Below, in pieces: positions 26,146 to 34,706 of a DNA stretch of 64,000 nt (its first letter is position 1; each line of letters begins with the position of its first letter). The stretch lies in the NCBI RefSeq assembly GCF_042666875.1, contig NZ_JBHTCX010000006.1, positions 1-64,000 of the forward strand, written 5' to 3'. The translations under genes and the position numbers were made by a program. This stretch comes from Brachybacterium sp042666875. Its GTDB lineage: Bacteria; Actinomycetota; Actinomycetes; Actinomycetales; Dermabacteraceae. The notes beneath the pieces were generated by a model. That model was not told the DNA's origin. It made no database searches and saw nothing but the letters and a program-made list of their open reading frames with translations.

Positions 26146-27735
26146 GTGACCGACGCCCCGCGGCCGCTCACCACCGCCCAGCGACTCGAGGACCTGCGCG
26201 AGCGTGACGCCGCCACGGTCTCCGCGGCCGACGAGGTGGCGGTCCAGAAGCAGCACGCGCGAGGGAAGAAGACCGCCCGCGAGCGCATCACGGATCTGCT
26301 GGACGACGGCTCGTTCGTCGAGACCGACCGTTTCGTGCGGCACCAGGCCCGCAACTTCGGGATCGAGGCGAAGCGCCCCGACGGAGACGGCATCGTCACC
26401 GGGTACGGCACGATCGACGGCCGCCAGGTGTGCGTGTACTCCCAGGACTTCACCGTCTTCGGCGGCTCCCTCGGCGAGGCCCACGGCCGCAAGATCCAGA
26501 AGGTCCAGGACCTCGCACTGCGCACCGGGGTGCCGATCATCGGCATCCTCGACGGCGGCGGCGCCCGGATCCAGGAGGGCGTCGCCTCGCTGGCGATGTT
26601 CGCCGGCATCTTCCGCCGCAACACCCGCGCCTCGGGCGTGATCCCGCAGATCTCGCTGATCATGGGGCCGGCCGCGGGCGGGGCCGTCTACTCCCCCGCG
26701 CTGACGGACATCGTGGTGATGGTCGAGAAGACCTCGCACATGTTCATCACCGGCCCCGACGTGATCCGCACGGTCACCGGGGAGGACGTCGGCTTCGAGG
26801 AGCTCGGCGGTGCGCGTACCCACTCCTCCCGCTCCGGTGTGGCCCACTACATGGCGCCCGACGAGGGCGAGGCGATCGAGTACGTCAAGGACCTGCTGAG
26901 CTATCTGCCGGCGAACACGCTGAGCCCGGCGCCCTCGTTCCCGGTGCGCTTCGACGAGGCCCTCACGCCGCAGGACACCGCGCTGGACACGCTGATCCCC
27001 GACTCCCCGAACCAGCCCTACGACATGCTCGAGGTGCTGCGCGCGGTGCTCGACGACGAGGAGTTCCTCGAGGTCCAGCCGCTGTTCGCCCGCAACATCC
27101 TGGTCGGCTTCGGACGGGTCGAGGGCTACAGCGTCGGCATCATCGCCAATCAGCCCTCGCATCTCGCGGGCACGCTGGACATCGACGCCTCGGAGAAGGC
27201 GGCGCGCTTCGTGCGCCTGTGCGACTCCTACAACATCCCGGTGCTGACGTTCGTGGACGTGCCCGGCTTCCTGCCCGGCACCGATCAGGAGTTCGGCGGC
27301 ATCATCCGCCGCGGCGCCAAGCTGCTGTACGCCTACGCCGAGGCCACCGTGCCGCTGGTCACCGTGATCACCCGCAAGGCCTACGGCGGTGCCTACATCG
27401 TGATGGGCTCCAAGGAGCTCGGCGCGGATCTCAACCTCGCCTGGCCGACGGCGCAGATCGCGGTGATGGGCTCGCAGGGCGCGGTGAACATCCTCCACCG
27501 CCAGGAGCTGCGCTCGGTCCAGGAGGCCGGTGGCGACGTCGAGGCCACGCGCACGCGGCTGGAGACCGAGTACGAGGAGAAGTTCGCCACGCCGTACACC
27601 GCCGCCGAGCGCGGCTGGATCGACGGCGTGATCCAGCCCTCGCAGACCCGCGTCGAGATCGCCCATGCGCTGCGGGCGCTGCGCACCAAGCGCGACTCGC
27701 TGCCGACCAAGAAGCACGGGAACATCCCGCTGTGA
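26146..27735 (+). CDS. Acyl-CoA carboxylase carboxyltransferase (beta) subunit, PccB/AccD type
   Basis: 529 residues from GTG 26146, chosen because AGGAGG sits 4 bases upstream. Carboxyltransferase domains: N-terminal half with QDFTVFGGSLGEAHGRKI and ILDGGGARIQEGVASL, GPAAGGAVYSPALTD (oxyanion loop); C-terminal half with VDVPGFLPGTDQEFGGIIRR and ITRKAYGGAYIVMGSK. It moves carboxyl from carboxybiotin to acetyl- or propionyl-CoA. An epsilon subunit gene overlaps its stop by 4 bases; the alpha chain is encoded 2.8 kb downstream. Acyl chain preference is not visible. Confidence 0.95.
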   Translation: MTDAPRPLTTAQRLEDLRERDAATVSAADEVAVQKQHARGKKTARERITDLLDDGSFVETDRFVRHQARNFGIEAKRPDGDGIVTGYGTIDGRQVCVYSQDFTVFGGSLGEAHGRKIQKVQDLALRTGVPIIGILDGGGARIQEGVASLAMFAGIFRRNTRASGVIPQISLIMGPAAGGAVYSPALTDIVVMVEKTSHMFITGPDVIRTVTGEDVGFEELGGARTHSSRSGVAHYMAPDEGEAIEYVKDLLSYLPANTLSPAPSFPVRFDEALTPQDTALDTLIPDSPNQPYDMLEVLRAVLDDEEFLEVQPLFARNILVGFGRVEGYSVGIIANQPSHLAGTLDIDASEKAARFVRLCDSYNIPVLTFVDVPGFLPGTDQEFGGIIRRGAKLLYAYAEATVPLVTVITRKAYGGAYIVMGSKELGADLNLAWPTAQIAVMGSQGAVNILHRQELRSVQEAGGDVEATRTRLETEYEEKFATPYTAAERGWIDGVIQPSQTRVEIAHALRALRTKRDSLPTKKHGNIPL

Positions 27736-27995
27736 ACCAGGAGACACCGTCCGAGCAGCCGCGCGCCGACGTGCGCCTGGTGCGCGGGCAGCTGGCCAGC
27801 GACGAGCTCGCGGCGATCGCCGTGGTCGTCTCCGCCATGAGCGTGACCAGCCGTCTGGAAGCCGAGGAGCGCGACCTGGCCGAGGGCCGCACCGGGGACC
27901 CCAGCGCCTGGAGCGACCCGGTCCACACCCATCCGCGCGCCCACGGTCTGCGCTCGCATCCCTCGCCCACCGCCTGGCAGTTCTCCGACCGCTGA
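27732..27995 (+). CDS. Acyl-CoA carboxylase epsilon subunit (AccE type)
   Basis: 87 residues from a GTG overlapping the beta-subunit stop by 4 bases. The sequence contains RLVRGQLASDELAAIAVVV, the pattern of actinobacterial epsilon subunits (V-x-x-G-x-P/L-x-x-E-x-A-A-x), and ends in a Trp-containing tail (AWSDPVHTHPRAH ... TAWQF). Epsilon subunits of Streptomyces and Mycobacterium carboxylases bind the alpha/beta complex and raise its activity. Assignment rests on position, size and the short motif. Confidence 0.85.
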   Translation: MNQETPSEQPRADVRLVRGQLASDELAAIAVVVSAMSVTSRLEAEERDLAEGRTGDPSAWSDPVHTHPRAHGLRSHPSPTAWQFSDR

Positions 27996-28012
27996 GCCCG
28001 GCTCTGGCCGCA

Positions 28013-28018
28013 TAGACT
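28013..28018 (+). promoter_or_regulatory. -10 box for a probable leaderless DUF885 transcript
   Basis: TAGACT ends 7 bases before the ATG at 28026, within the 30-base gap after the epsilon-subunit gene. There is no Shine-Dalgarno sequence, consistent with a leaderless mRNA. No -35 box was recognised. Confidence 0.5.
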
Positions 28019-28025
28019 GCGCCGC

Positions 28026-29711
28026 ATGCCTGCCCTCCCCTCCCCCGCGCCCGGCCGTCCCGCGGCGACCCGCACGCCGTCGGCCCTGGACCGGCTCGCC
28101 GACGGGTACGTCGACTCCGTCGCCCGGCTGGATCCGTATCTCGCCACCGAGCTCGGGATCGCCGGTCACGACAGCGAGGTCACCGACTTCTCCCCGGCAG
28201 CGGTCGCCGAACGCACCGACGCCGCCCGTGCCCTGCTGGCGTCCATCGGCGAGGTGCCGGATCAGGACGAGACCGACTCCGTCACGCGGGCCGCTCTGAC
28301 GGAGCGGCTGGGACTGGAGATCGAGCGCTCCGAGCTCCGGCTGGACGTCGCCGGGGTGAACAACCTCGCCTCGCCCCTGCAGTCCCGCGATGTGCTGGAC
28401 CAGATGCCGGCGGAGACCGCCGAGGACTGGGAGGTCATCGCCGAGCGTATGGCGGCGATGCCGGGCTCGCTGGCCACCTGGGCCGAGTCGCTGCGCGAGG
28501 CCGCGGACCACGGCGTGATCTCGGCCCGGCGGCAGCTCGTCCTGGGCGCCGAGCAGGCCCGCGGCTACGCCGCGGAGAACGGCTTCTTCGAGACGTTCGC
28601 CGCCTCGGCCGTGGGCGACGGGACCCAGCGGGAGCGGGTCGCCCGCGCTTCCCGCGCCGCCGCCGAGGGCTATCTCGAGCTCGCGGACTTCCTGGACTCG
28701 CTCGCCGAGCGGGCACCGGCCGCGGACGCCATCGGCCGGGACGCCTATCGCCTGGCCTCCCGCACCTTCCTGGGCACGGAGGTGGATCTGGATGAGACCT
28801 ACGCCTGGGGCATCGACGAGCTGCGCGCGATCGTCGCCGAGCAGGAGGAGGTCGCCGCCCGGATCAACGAGCGCCACGGCACCGGTGGCGGGCGTTCCGT
28901 CGCGGCCGCCAAGGACGCCCTGCGCTCCGATCCCGCGCGGGTGCTGCATGGCACCGAGGAGCTGCGGGCCTGGATGCAGCAGCTCAGCGACCGCGCGATC
29001 GCGGACCTGGCCGGCACCCATTTCGACATCCCCCAGCCGCTGCACCGTCTCGAGTGCCGCATCGCGCAGACCGGTTCCGGCGGCATCTACTACACCGGCC
29101 CCAGCGAGGACCTCACCCGGCCCGGCCGCATGTGGTGGGACGTTCCCGCGGGAACGTCCCGGTTCCACACCTGGCTGGAGACGACCACCGTCTACCACGA
29201 GGGGGTGCCGGGCCATCACCTGCAGGTCGGCACGCAGACCCTGCAGGCCGGCTCTCTGAACCGGTGGCGCGCCCTGATGTGCTGGGTCTCCGGTCACGGT
29301 GAGGGCTGGGCGCTGTACGCCGAACGCCTGATGGATCAGCTGGGATACCTCGACGACGGGGACCGCCTGGGCATGCTCGACGCGCAGCGCCTGCGTGCCG
29401 GCCGCGTGGTCCTCGACATCGGCTTCCACGTCGGCCTGCCCATGCCCGAGGGCATCGCCGGCTCGGCCGGCGGCGCCTGGACGTACGAGAAGGCATGGGA
29501 CTTCATGTCCGCCCACTGGGGCGTGAGCGAGGCCGAGCAGCGCTTCGAGCTGAACCGGTACCTGGGCTGGCCAGGCCAGGCTCCCTCGTACAAGATCGGG
29601 CAGCGGGTCTGGGAGCAGCTGGCCGCGCGCACCACCGACCTCCGGGATTTCCACCGCCGCGCCCTCGAACTGGGAAGCCTGCCGCTGTCCGTCCTCGAAG
29701 GAGCCCTGTGA
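28026..29711 (+). CDS. DUF885 family protein, putative metallopeptidase-like
   Basis: 561 residues, the usual size for DUF885. The motif HEGVPGHH at residues 391-398 (HE-x4-HH) resembles a zinc site and lies in VYHEGVPGHHLQVGTQ; SGHGEGWALYAERLM follows about 25 residues later and includes a candidate third ligand. No signal peptide, so cytosolic. DUF885 proteins are predicted zinc carboxypeptidase-like enzymes but few are characterised. A 24-base perfect palindrome (29137-29160) is embedded in frame at residues 372-378 (DVPAGTS). The stop shares a base with the next start. Confidence 0.85.
   Translation: MPALPSPAPGRPAATRTPSALDRLADGYVDSVARLDPYLATELGIAGHDSEVTDFSPAAVAERTDAARALLASIGEVPDQDETDSVTRAALTERLGLEIERSELRLDVAGVNNLASPLQSRDVLDQMPAETAEDWEVIAERMAAMPGSLATWAESLREAADHGVISARRQLVLGAEQARGYAAENGFFETFAASAVGDGTQRERVARASRAAAEGYLELADFLDSLAERAPAADAIGRDAYRLASRTFLGTEVDLDETYAWGIDELRAIVAEQEEVAARINERHGTGGGRSVAAAKDALRSDPARVLHGTEELRAWMQQLSDRAIADLAGTHFDIPQPLHRLECRIAQTGSGGIYYTGPSEDLTRPGRMWWDVPAGTSRFHTWLETTTVYHEGVPGHHLQVGTQTLQAGSLNRWRALMCWVSGHGEGWALYAERLMDQLGYLDDGDRLGMLDAQRLRAGRVVLDIGFHVGLPMPEGIAGSAGGAWTYEKAWDFMSAHWGVSEAEQRFELNRYLGWPGQAPSYKIGQRVWEQLAARTTDLRDFHRRALELGSLPLSVLEGAL
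29137..29160. repeat. 24-base perfect palindrome, copy 1
   Basis: A perfect palindrome whose central 20 bases are GACGTTCCCGCGGGAACGTC, flanked by GG and CC. It lies within the DUF885 gene and encodes DVPAGTS. Copies 2 and 3 are in the mutase (36382) and HNH (38259) genes. Confidence 0.9.
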
Positions 29712-30445
29712 TGACCACCGATCACGACCCCTTGCTGCTGCTGGCCTCCGCCTCCGCCGGGCGCCGCGCCACTCTGCGCGCCGCCCGCATCGAGCACCGC
29801 ACCCTCCCGGTCGATCTGGACGAGGAGGGGATTCTCGCAGCCGCCCGCGAGCGCGCCGCCGCCTCCGGCGATCCCGAGGACCTCCTCGTCCCCGCCGATG
29901 AGGTGCTGCTGCTGGCACGCGAGAAGGCGCAGGCCGCGACGTCCCGCAGCGAGGGCGGCTACGTGGTCCTGGGCTGCGATTCGATGCTCGAGCTGGACGG
30001 CGAGGTCATCGGTAAACCGCACACCGCCGAGCGGGCCGCGGAGCGCTGGCGGGCGATGCGCGGCCGCGCCGGGATCCTGCACTCCGGGCACTGGCTGATC
30101 GACGACCGCGACGAGGCCGACGGCGGGACCGGCGGCACCTTCGGCGCGACGGCGAGCTGCCGTGTCACCTTCGCCGAGGTCACCGACGAGGAGATCGAGG
30201 CCTACGTCGCCACCGGCGAACCGCTCGGCGTGGCCGGCGGCTTCACGATCGACGGGCGGGCGGGCCCGTTCGTCGAGGGCGTGGAGGGTGATCCGCATGC
30301 CGTCGTCGGTCTCTCGCTGCCGCTGCTGCGCCGCCTGCTCGGCGAAATCGGGCTCGCCGTCCACGAGCTGTGGGAGAGCGAGCCCCAAGGTGGCGAGGCT
30401 CTCGCCGATGCCGCTGAGACCCGCCCGGGCCCTGCGACGATGTGA
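29711..30445 (+). CDS. Maf-like nucleotide pyrophosphatase
   Basis: 244 residues. Maf features: LLLASASAGRRATLRAARI at the N-terminus (the family has LASASPRR), YVVLGCDSMLELDGEVIGKP with the catalytic Asp and the GKP loop, RAMRGRAGILHSGHWLI, and GGFTIDGRAGPFVEGVEGDP. Members hydrolyse non-canonical or methylated nucleoside triphosphates. The Pro of the SPRR motif is Ala/Gly here. ATG 29711 shares one base with the DUF885 stop; a GTG 3 bases earlier is possible. The length includes an acidic C-terminal tail beyond the usual 200 residues. Confidence 0.88.
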   Translation: MTTDHDPLLLLASASAGRRATLRAARIEHRTLPVDLDEEGILAAARERAAASGDPEDLLVPADEVLLLAREKAQAATSRSEGGYVVLGCDSMLELDGEVIGKPHTAERAAERWRAMRGRAGILHSGHWLIDDRDEADGGTGGTFGATASCRVTFAEVTDEEIEAYVATGEPLGVAGGFTIDGRAGPFVEGVEGDPHAVVGLSLPLLRRLLGEIGLAVHELWESEPQGGEALADAAETRPGPATM

Positions 30446-30501
30446 CCCGCCGCGGTACTACACTCGACCTCTGCTGACTCCCGGAAGGAAACCCCCGCCC
30501 C

Positions 30502-32280
30502 ATGGCCGCACGCTCCGTCAAGCCCCGCCCCCTGTCCACGGTGCTCATCGCCAACCGTGGAGAGATCGCGGTGCGGATCGCACGGGCCTGCCGGGACGCC
30601 GGGCTCCGCTCCGTCGCCGTCTACGCCGATCCCGATCGTGACGCCCTGCACACGCAGATCGCCGACGAGGCCTACGCGCTCGGCGGCACCACCGCCGCCT
30701 CCTCCTACCTGGTGGTCGACAAGATCCTCGACATCGCCCAGCGCTCCGGGGCCGACGCGATTCACCCCGGCTACGGGTTCCTCTCCGAGCGCTCCGATTT
30801 CGCCCAGGCCGTGATGGACGCCGGGCTGACCTGGATCGGCCCCTCGCCCGAGGCGATCGAGAAGCTCGGCGACAAGGTCTCGGCCCGTCACATCGCCCAG
30901 AAGGCCGGCGCTCCCCTGGTCGCCGGCACCAAGGACCCGGTCGCCAACTCGGACGAGGTCGTCGACTTCGCCCGCGCCAACGGCCTGCCGATCGCGATCA
31001 AGGCAGCCTTCGGCGGCGGTGGCCGCGGTCTGAAGGTCGCCCGCGAGGAATCCGAGGTGCGCGAGCTGTTCGACTCGGCCGTGCGCGAGGCCACTGCCGC
31101 CTTCGGCCGCGGCGAGTGCTTCGTGGAGCGCTACCTCGATGCACCTCGCCACGTCGAGACCCAGTGCCTGGCGGACATGCACGGCAACGTCCAGGTGGTC
31201 TCCACCCGCGACTGCTCGCTGCAGCGCCGCCATCAGAAGCTCGTCGAGGAGGCTCCGGCGCCGTTCCTCACCTCCCAGCAGGAGGCCCAGCTGGTCTCCT
31301 CCTCCAAGGCGATCCTGCGCGAGGCCGGCTACGTCGGCGCCGGCACCTGCGAATTCCTCGTCGGGGCCGACGGCACCATCTCCTTCCTCGAGGTCAACAC
31401 CCGCCTGCAGGTCGAGCACCCGGTGACCGAGGAGGTCGCCGGCGTCGACCTGGTGCGCGAGCAGCTGCGCATCGCCGCCGGGGAGACGATCTCGGGAACG
31501 GACCCCATCGCCCGTGGCCACTCCTTCGAGTTCCGCATCAACGGCGAGGACCCGGGTCGCGGCTTCATGCCCGCCCCCGGCCGCATCCAGCGCTACGACG
31601 TGCCCTCGGGCCCGGGCGTGCGCATGGAGTCGGGCGTGCGCGCCGGCGATGAGGTCTCCGGTGCCTTCGACTCCATGCTGGCCAAGCTCGTGATCACCGG
31701 CGCCACCCGCCAGGAGGCCCTCGAGCGCTCCCGCCGCGCGCTGGCCGAGTTCCACATCGAGGGTGTGCCCACGGTGCTGCCCTTCCATCGCACGGTGGTC
31801 GAGGACCCGGCGTTCGCCCCCGCGGACCCCGAGCAGCCGTTCACGGTCCATACCCGCTGGATCGAGACCGAGTTCTCCAACGAGATCCCTCCGGCCGCGC
31901 TGCCGGCCCAGCCCGAGGAGCCGGAGGATCGCGAGGCCGTGGTGGTCGAGGTCGATGGCCGGCGCGTGGAGATCAGCCTCCCCGCCTCGCTGCGGGCGCC
32001 TCAGGCCGCGGTGCGCTCGCGCCGCAAGCGGCAGCACCGGGGTGTCGGCGAGGGCGCCGCGGGCGGCCATTCGGTGACCGCGCCGATGCAGGGCACCATC
32101 GTCAAGCTCGTCGCCGAGGAGGGGCAGACCGTCGCCGACGGCGACCTGCTGCTGGTGCTCGAGGCCATGAAGATGGAGCAGCCGATCACCGCCCACCGCT
32201 CCGGGGTGGTCACGGGGCTCAGCGCCGAGATCGGGGCGACGGTCTCCGCCGGCGCGGTGCTCTGCTCGATCGAGGACTGA
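30502..32280 (+). CDS. Acyl-CoA carboxylase alpha subunit (biotin carboxylase + BCCP)
   Basis: 592 residues. Biotin carboxylase domain 12-455: VLIANRGEIAVRIARACRDA, HPGYGFLSERSDFAQAV, AFGGGGRGLKVAREESEV (ATP-grasp Gly loop), LEVNTRLQVEHPVTEEVAGV with the carboxylation residues. A linker leads to the biotin carrier domain (520-592), with EAMKMEQP in which K557 is the biotin acceptor. It pairs with the beta subunit at 26146 and epsilon at 27732 to make malonyl- or methylmalonyl-CoA; BirA supplies biotin. GGAAGGA lies 12 bases before the ATG. Confidence 0.96.
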   Translation: MAARSVKPRPLSTVLIANRGEIAVRIARACRDAGLRSVAVYADPDRDALHTQIADEAYALGGTTAASSYLVVDKILDIAQRSGADAIHPGYGFLSERSDFAQAVMDAGLTWIGPSPEAIEKLGDKVSARHIAQKAGAPLVAGTKDPVANSDEVVDFARANGLPIAIKAAFGGGGRGLKVAREESEVRELFDSAVREATAAFGRGECFVERYLDAPRHVETQCLADMHGNVQVVSTRDCSLQRRHQKLVEEAPAPFLTSQQEAQLVSSSKAILREAGYVGAGTCEFLVGADGTISFLEVNTRLQVEHPVTEEVAGVDLVREQLRIAAGETISGTDPIARGHSFEFRINGEDPGRGFMPAPGRIQRYDVPSGPGVRMESGVRAGDEVSGAFDSMLAKLVITGATRQEALERSRRALAEFHIEGVPTVLPFHRTVVEDPAFAPADPEQPFTVHTRWIETEFSNEIPPAALPAQPEEPEDREAVVVEVDGRRVEISLPASLRAPQAAVRSRRKRQHRGVGEGAAGGHSVTAPMQGTIVKLVAEEGQTVADGDLLLVLEAMKMEQPITAHRSGVVTGLSAEIGATVSAGAVLCSIED

Positions 32281-32288
32281 GACCCGGC

Positions 32289-32332
32289 CGGCTCGACGCC
32301 GCTGCGCGTCAGTCGTCCGCGCCGTCGAGCCG
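32289..32332. terminator. Possible stem-loop between convergent genes
   Basis: CGGCTCGACG (32289-32298) and CGTCGAGCCG (32323-32332) can form a 10-base-pair stem with a 24-base loop at the convergent end of the carboxylase alpha gene and the flavoprotein gene. There is no U tract and the right arm is inside the flavoprotein gene, so terminator activity is uncertain. Confidence 0.3.
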
Positions 32333-33790
32333 CCGCGCCACCTCGGCCAGCGACCCGGCCAGCGAGGGGTAGACGGTGAACGTCCCCGCGACCTGCTCGG
32401 CGGTGAGCCGATGGGCGACGGCGAGCGTGTAGGGAAGGATCAGCTCGCTGGCGCGCGGGGCGACCACGACGGCGCCGATCACGGTGTGCGAGCCGGGGCG
32501 CACGATCAGCTTCACGAACCCCTCGGAGATGCCCTGCATCTTCGCGCGCGGGTTGGTGTCCAGCCCCAGCACTAGCACCTCCCCGGAGATCACCCCGTCG
32601 GCCACGTCCTGCTCGCTGACGCCGACGGTGGCGATCTCGGGGCTGGTGAACACGGCCGAGGACACCTGGGCGGCGATCAGCGGTGAGACCGCCTCGCCGA
32701 GCGCGTGGTGCATCGCGATCCGTCCCTGCATGGCCGCGACCGAGGCCAACGGGTACACGCCGGTGCAGTCCCCCGCCGCGTACACCCCGCGCACCGAGGT
32801 GCGGGAGACCCGGTCGGTCTCGATGTGACCGCGCTCGGTGATGCGCACGCCCGCCTGCTCCAGCCCGAGGTCGCCGGTGCGGGGGATCCCGCCGAGGGCC
32901 ATCAGCGCGTGGCTGCCGGCGATCTCCTCGCCGGAGGTCAGCGTCACCACCACCCCGTCGCCCCGACGGCAGGCGGAGGCCGCCCGCGACCGGGAGCGCA
33001 CGCTCACCCCGCGACGGGCGAAGGCGTCCTCGAGCACGTCGGCGGCGTCGGGGTCCGTCCCCGGCAGCACCTTCTCGCGGGAGGAGACCAGGGTGACCTC
33101 GCTGCCGAGCGCCCGGTACGCGCTGGCGAACTCGGCGCCGGTGACGCCGGAGCCGACCACGATCAGGTGCTCGGGCAGGTGCTCGAGCTCGTACAGCTGC
33201 GTCCAGTTCAGCACCCGCTCGCCGTCGCACGGATCCGCGTCGAGCTCGCGAGGGCGGGCGCCGACGGCCAGCAGCACCACGTCGGCGTGCAGGCTCGCGC
33301 TCACGTCCCCGTCGCCGTCGAGGACCTCGACCGTCTCGGGGCCGGCCAGGCGTCCGCGGCCCTCGAGGATCCGGGCGCCGGCCTCGCTCAGGCTGGAGCG
33401 GATGTCGGCGGACTGTGCGGCGGCGAGCCGCTTGACCCGGGCGTTGACGGCGGCGAGGTCGACGTTGAGGGTCTGTGCGGTGGGGGCGGAGCCGGTGTCG
33501 GCGTCGCGGATCCCGAGGCCGTGTGAGCCGGCGACCACGTCCAGCACGTCGGCCGTGGCGATGAGGGTCTTGGAGGGCACCACGTCGGTCAGGACGGCGG
33601 CGCCGCCGAGGCCGCGCTCCTCGATGAGCACCGTCTCCACGCCGCGCCGAGCGGCCGCCAGGGCCGCCTCGTACCCGCCGGGGCCGCCGCCGATGATCAC
33701 CACGCGCGGGCGGTCCCCGGCGCTGGGCAGACGGTGGGGGTCCGACGGGAGGGCGGTGCTGGGATCGCTCACCTCTCCATTGTGGGGCAC
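32309..33790 (-). CDS. FAD-dependent pyridine nucleotide oxidoreductase, LpdA-like NAD(P)H:quinone reductase
   Basis: 493 residues. FAD-binding VVIIGGGPGGYEAALAAARR, LGGAAVLTDVVPSKTLIATA where dihydrolipoamide dehydrogenases have the CxxxxC redox disulphide, NAD-binding LIVVGSGVTGAEFASAYRAL, GVYAAGDCTGVYPLASVAAM, and the dimer domain after residue 360. Both redox cysteines are replaced (Val positions), so it cannot act as a disulphide reductase; this fits LpdA (Rv3303c type) quinone reductases. GTG 33790 has AGAAGG upstream; GTG 33772 is an alternative. Confidence 0.85.
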   Translation of the reverse strand: MPHNGEVSDPSTALPSDPHRLPSAGDRPRVVIIGGGPGGYEAALAAARRGVETVLIEERGLGGAAVLTDVVPSKTLIATADVLDVVAGSHGLGIRDADTGSAPTAQTLNVDLAAVNARVKRLAAAQSADIRSSLSEAGARILEGRGRLAGPETVEVLDGDGDVSASLHADVVLLAVGARPRELDADPCDGERVLNWTQLYELEHLPEHLIVVGSGVTGAEFASAYRALGSEVTLVSSREKVLPGTDPDAADVLEDAFARRGVSVRSRSRAASACRRGDGVVVTLTSGEEIAGSHALMALGGIPRTGDLGLEQAGVRITERGHIETDRVSRTSVRGVYAAGDCTGVYPLASVAAMQGRIAMHHALGEAVSPLIAAQVSSAVFTSPEIATVGVSEQDVADGVISGEVLVLGLDTNPRAKMQGISEGFVKLIVRPGSHTVIGAVVVAPRASELILPYTLAVAHRLTAEQVAGTFTVYPSLAGSLAEVARRLDGADD

Positions 33791-33839
33791 GACGCCTTCT
33801 GCGGGGCACGATCGGGCGCGGATGAGCGAGCGCCTGCGT

Positions 33840-33845
33840 TACCTT
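33840..33845 (+). promoter_or_regulatory. -10 box for a probable leaderless purine nucleoside phosphorylase transcript
   Basis: TACCTT ends 6 bases before the ATG at 33852 and there is no Shine-Dalgarno sequence between. The divergent flavoprotein gene starts at 33790, so this gap holds both promoters. The -35 region shows no recognised hexamer. Confidence 0.45.
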
Positions 33846-33851
33846 CGATCC

Positions 33852-34706
33852 ATGACGGAATCCGCCCCTGACCCGTATCTGCTCGCCCGCGACGCCGCTG
33901 CTGCGATCGCCGAGGCCAGCGGTGTCCCCTCCCACGACCTCGCCCTGGTGCTGGGCTCCGGGTGGGCCGGCGCCGCGGACCTGCTCGGCGAGACGGTGTG
34001 GCAGGCCGACGCCACCACCGTTCCCGGCTTCCGGCCCCCCGCTGTGGCCGGCCACATCGGCACCCTGCGCTCGATCAGGGTCGAGGGCAGCGGCGCTCGT
34101 GCCCTCGTGCTCGGCGCCCGCACCCACTTCTACGAGGGCGCCGGCGTGGACGCGGTCGTCCACGGCGTGCGCACCGCCGCCGCCACCGGTGCCCGCACCA
34201 TGGTCCTGACCAACGGCTGCGGCGGCATCAATCCGGACTGGTCCCCCGGCACCCCGGTGCTGATCTCGGATCAGATCAACTTCACCGGCACCACGCCGCT
34301 TGAGGGCGCCAACTTCCTCGACCTCACCGACCTGTACACGCCCGCCCTGCGCGAGATCGCCCGGGAGGTCGACCCCACTCTCGACGAGGGCGTCTACATG
34401 CAGTTCCCGGGACCGACGTACGAGACCCCGGCCGAAGTGCAGATGGCCAAGGTCATCGGCGCGAGCCTGGTCGGCATGTCCACCGCCCTCGAGGCCATCG
34501 CCGCCCGCGAGGCCGGGATGGATGTGCTCGGCATCTCCCTGGTCACCAACCTCGCTGCCGGGATCAGTCCGGAGGCGCTCAGCCACGAGGAGGTCCTCGA
34601 GGCCGGCCGTGACGCGGGTCCCCGGATCTCCCGGCTGCTGGCCGAGACCGTCCGCCGCCTCACCGGTGCATCAGCCGGGGGCGACGACGGGGCGACGGCG
34701 CGATGA
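33852..34706 (+). CDS. punA: Purine nucleoside phosphorylase (trimeric type)
   Basis: 284 residues, right for the trimeric 6-oxopurine family. LALVLGSGWAGAADLL (phosphate loop), VAGHIGTLRSIRVEG, GARTHFYEGAGVDAVVH, NGCGGINPDWSPGTPVLISD, YMQFPGPTYETPAEVQMAKV and ISLVTNLAAGI with the base-binding Asn. It splits purine nucleosides with phosphate to base plus (deoxy)ribose-1-phosphate, which the next gene's product should isomerise. Stop and next start overlap 4 bases (ATGA). Confidence 0.93.
   Translation: MTESAPDPYLLARDAAAAIAEASGVPSHDLALVLGSGWAGAADLLGETVWQADATTVPGFRPPAVAGHIGTLRSIRVEGSGARALVLGARTHFYEGAGVDAVVHGVRTAAATGARTMVLTNGCGGINPDWSPGTPVLISDQINFTGTTPLEGANFLDLTDLYTPALREIAREVDPTLDEGVYMQFPGPTYETPAEVQMAKVIGASLVGMSTALEAIAAREAGMDVLGISLVTNLAAGISPEALSHEEVLEAGRDAGPRISRLLAETVRRLTGASAGGDDGATAR

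Noticed and set aside
26017..27747. Long minus-strand frame fused upstream of birA
   Set aside because: It runs through the carboxyltransferase gene; BirA homology begins only after 26016.
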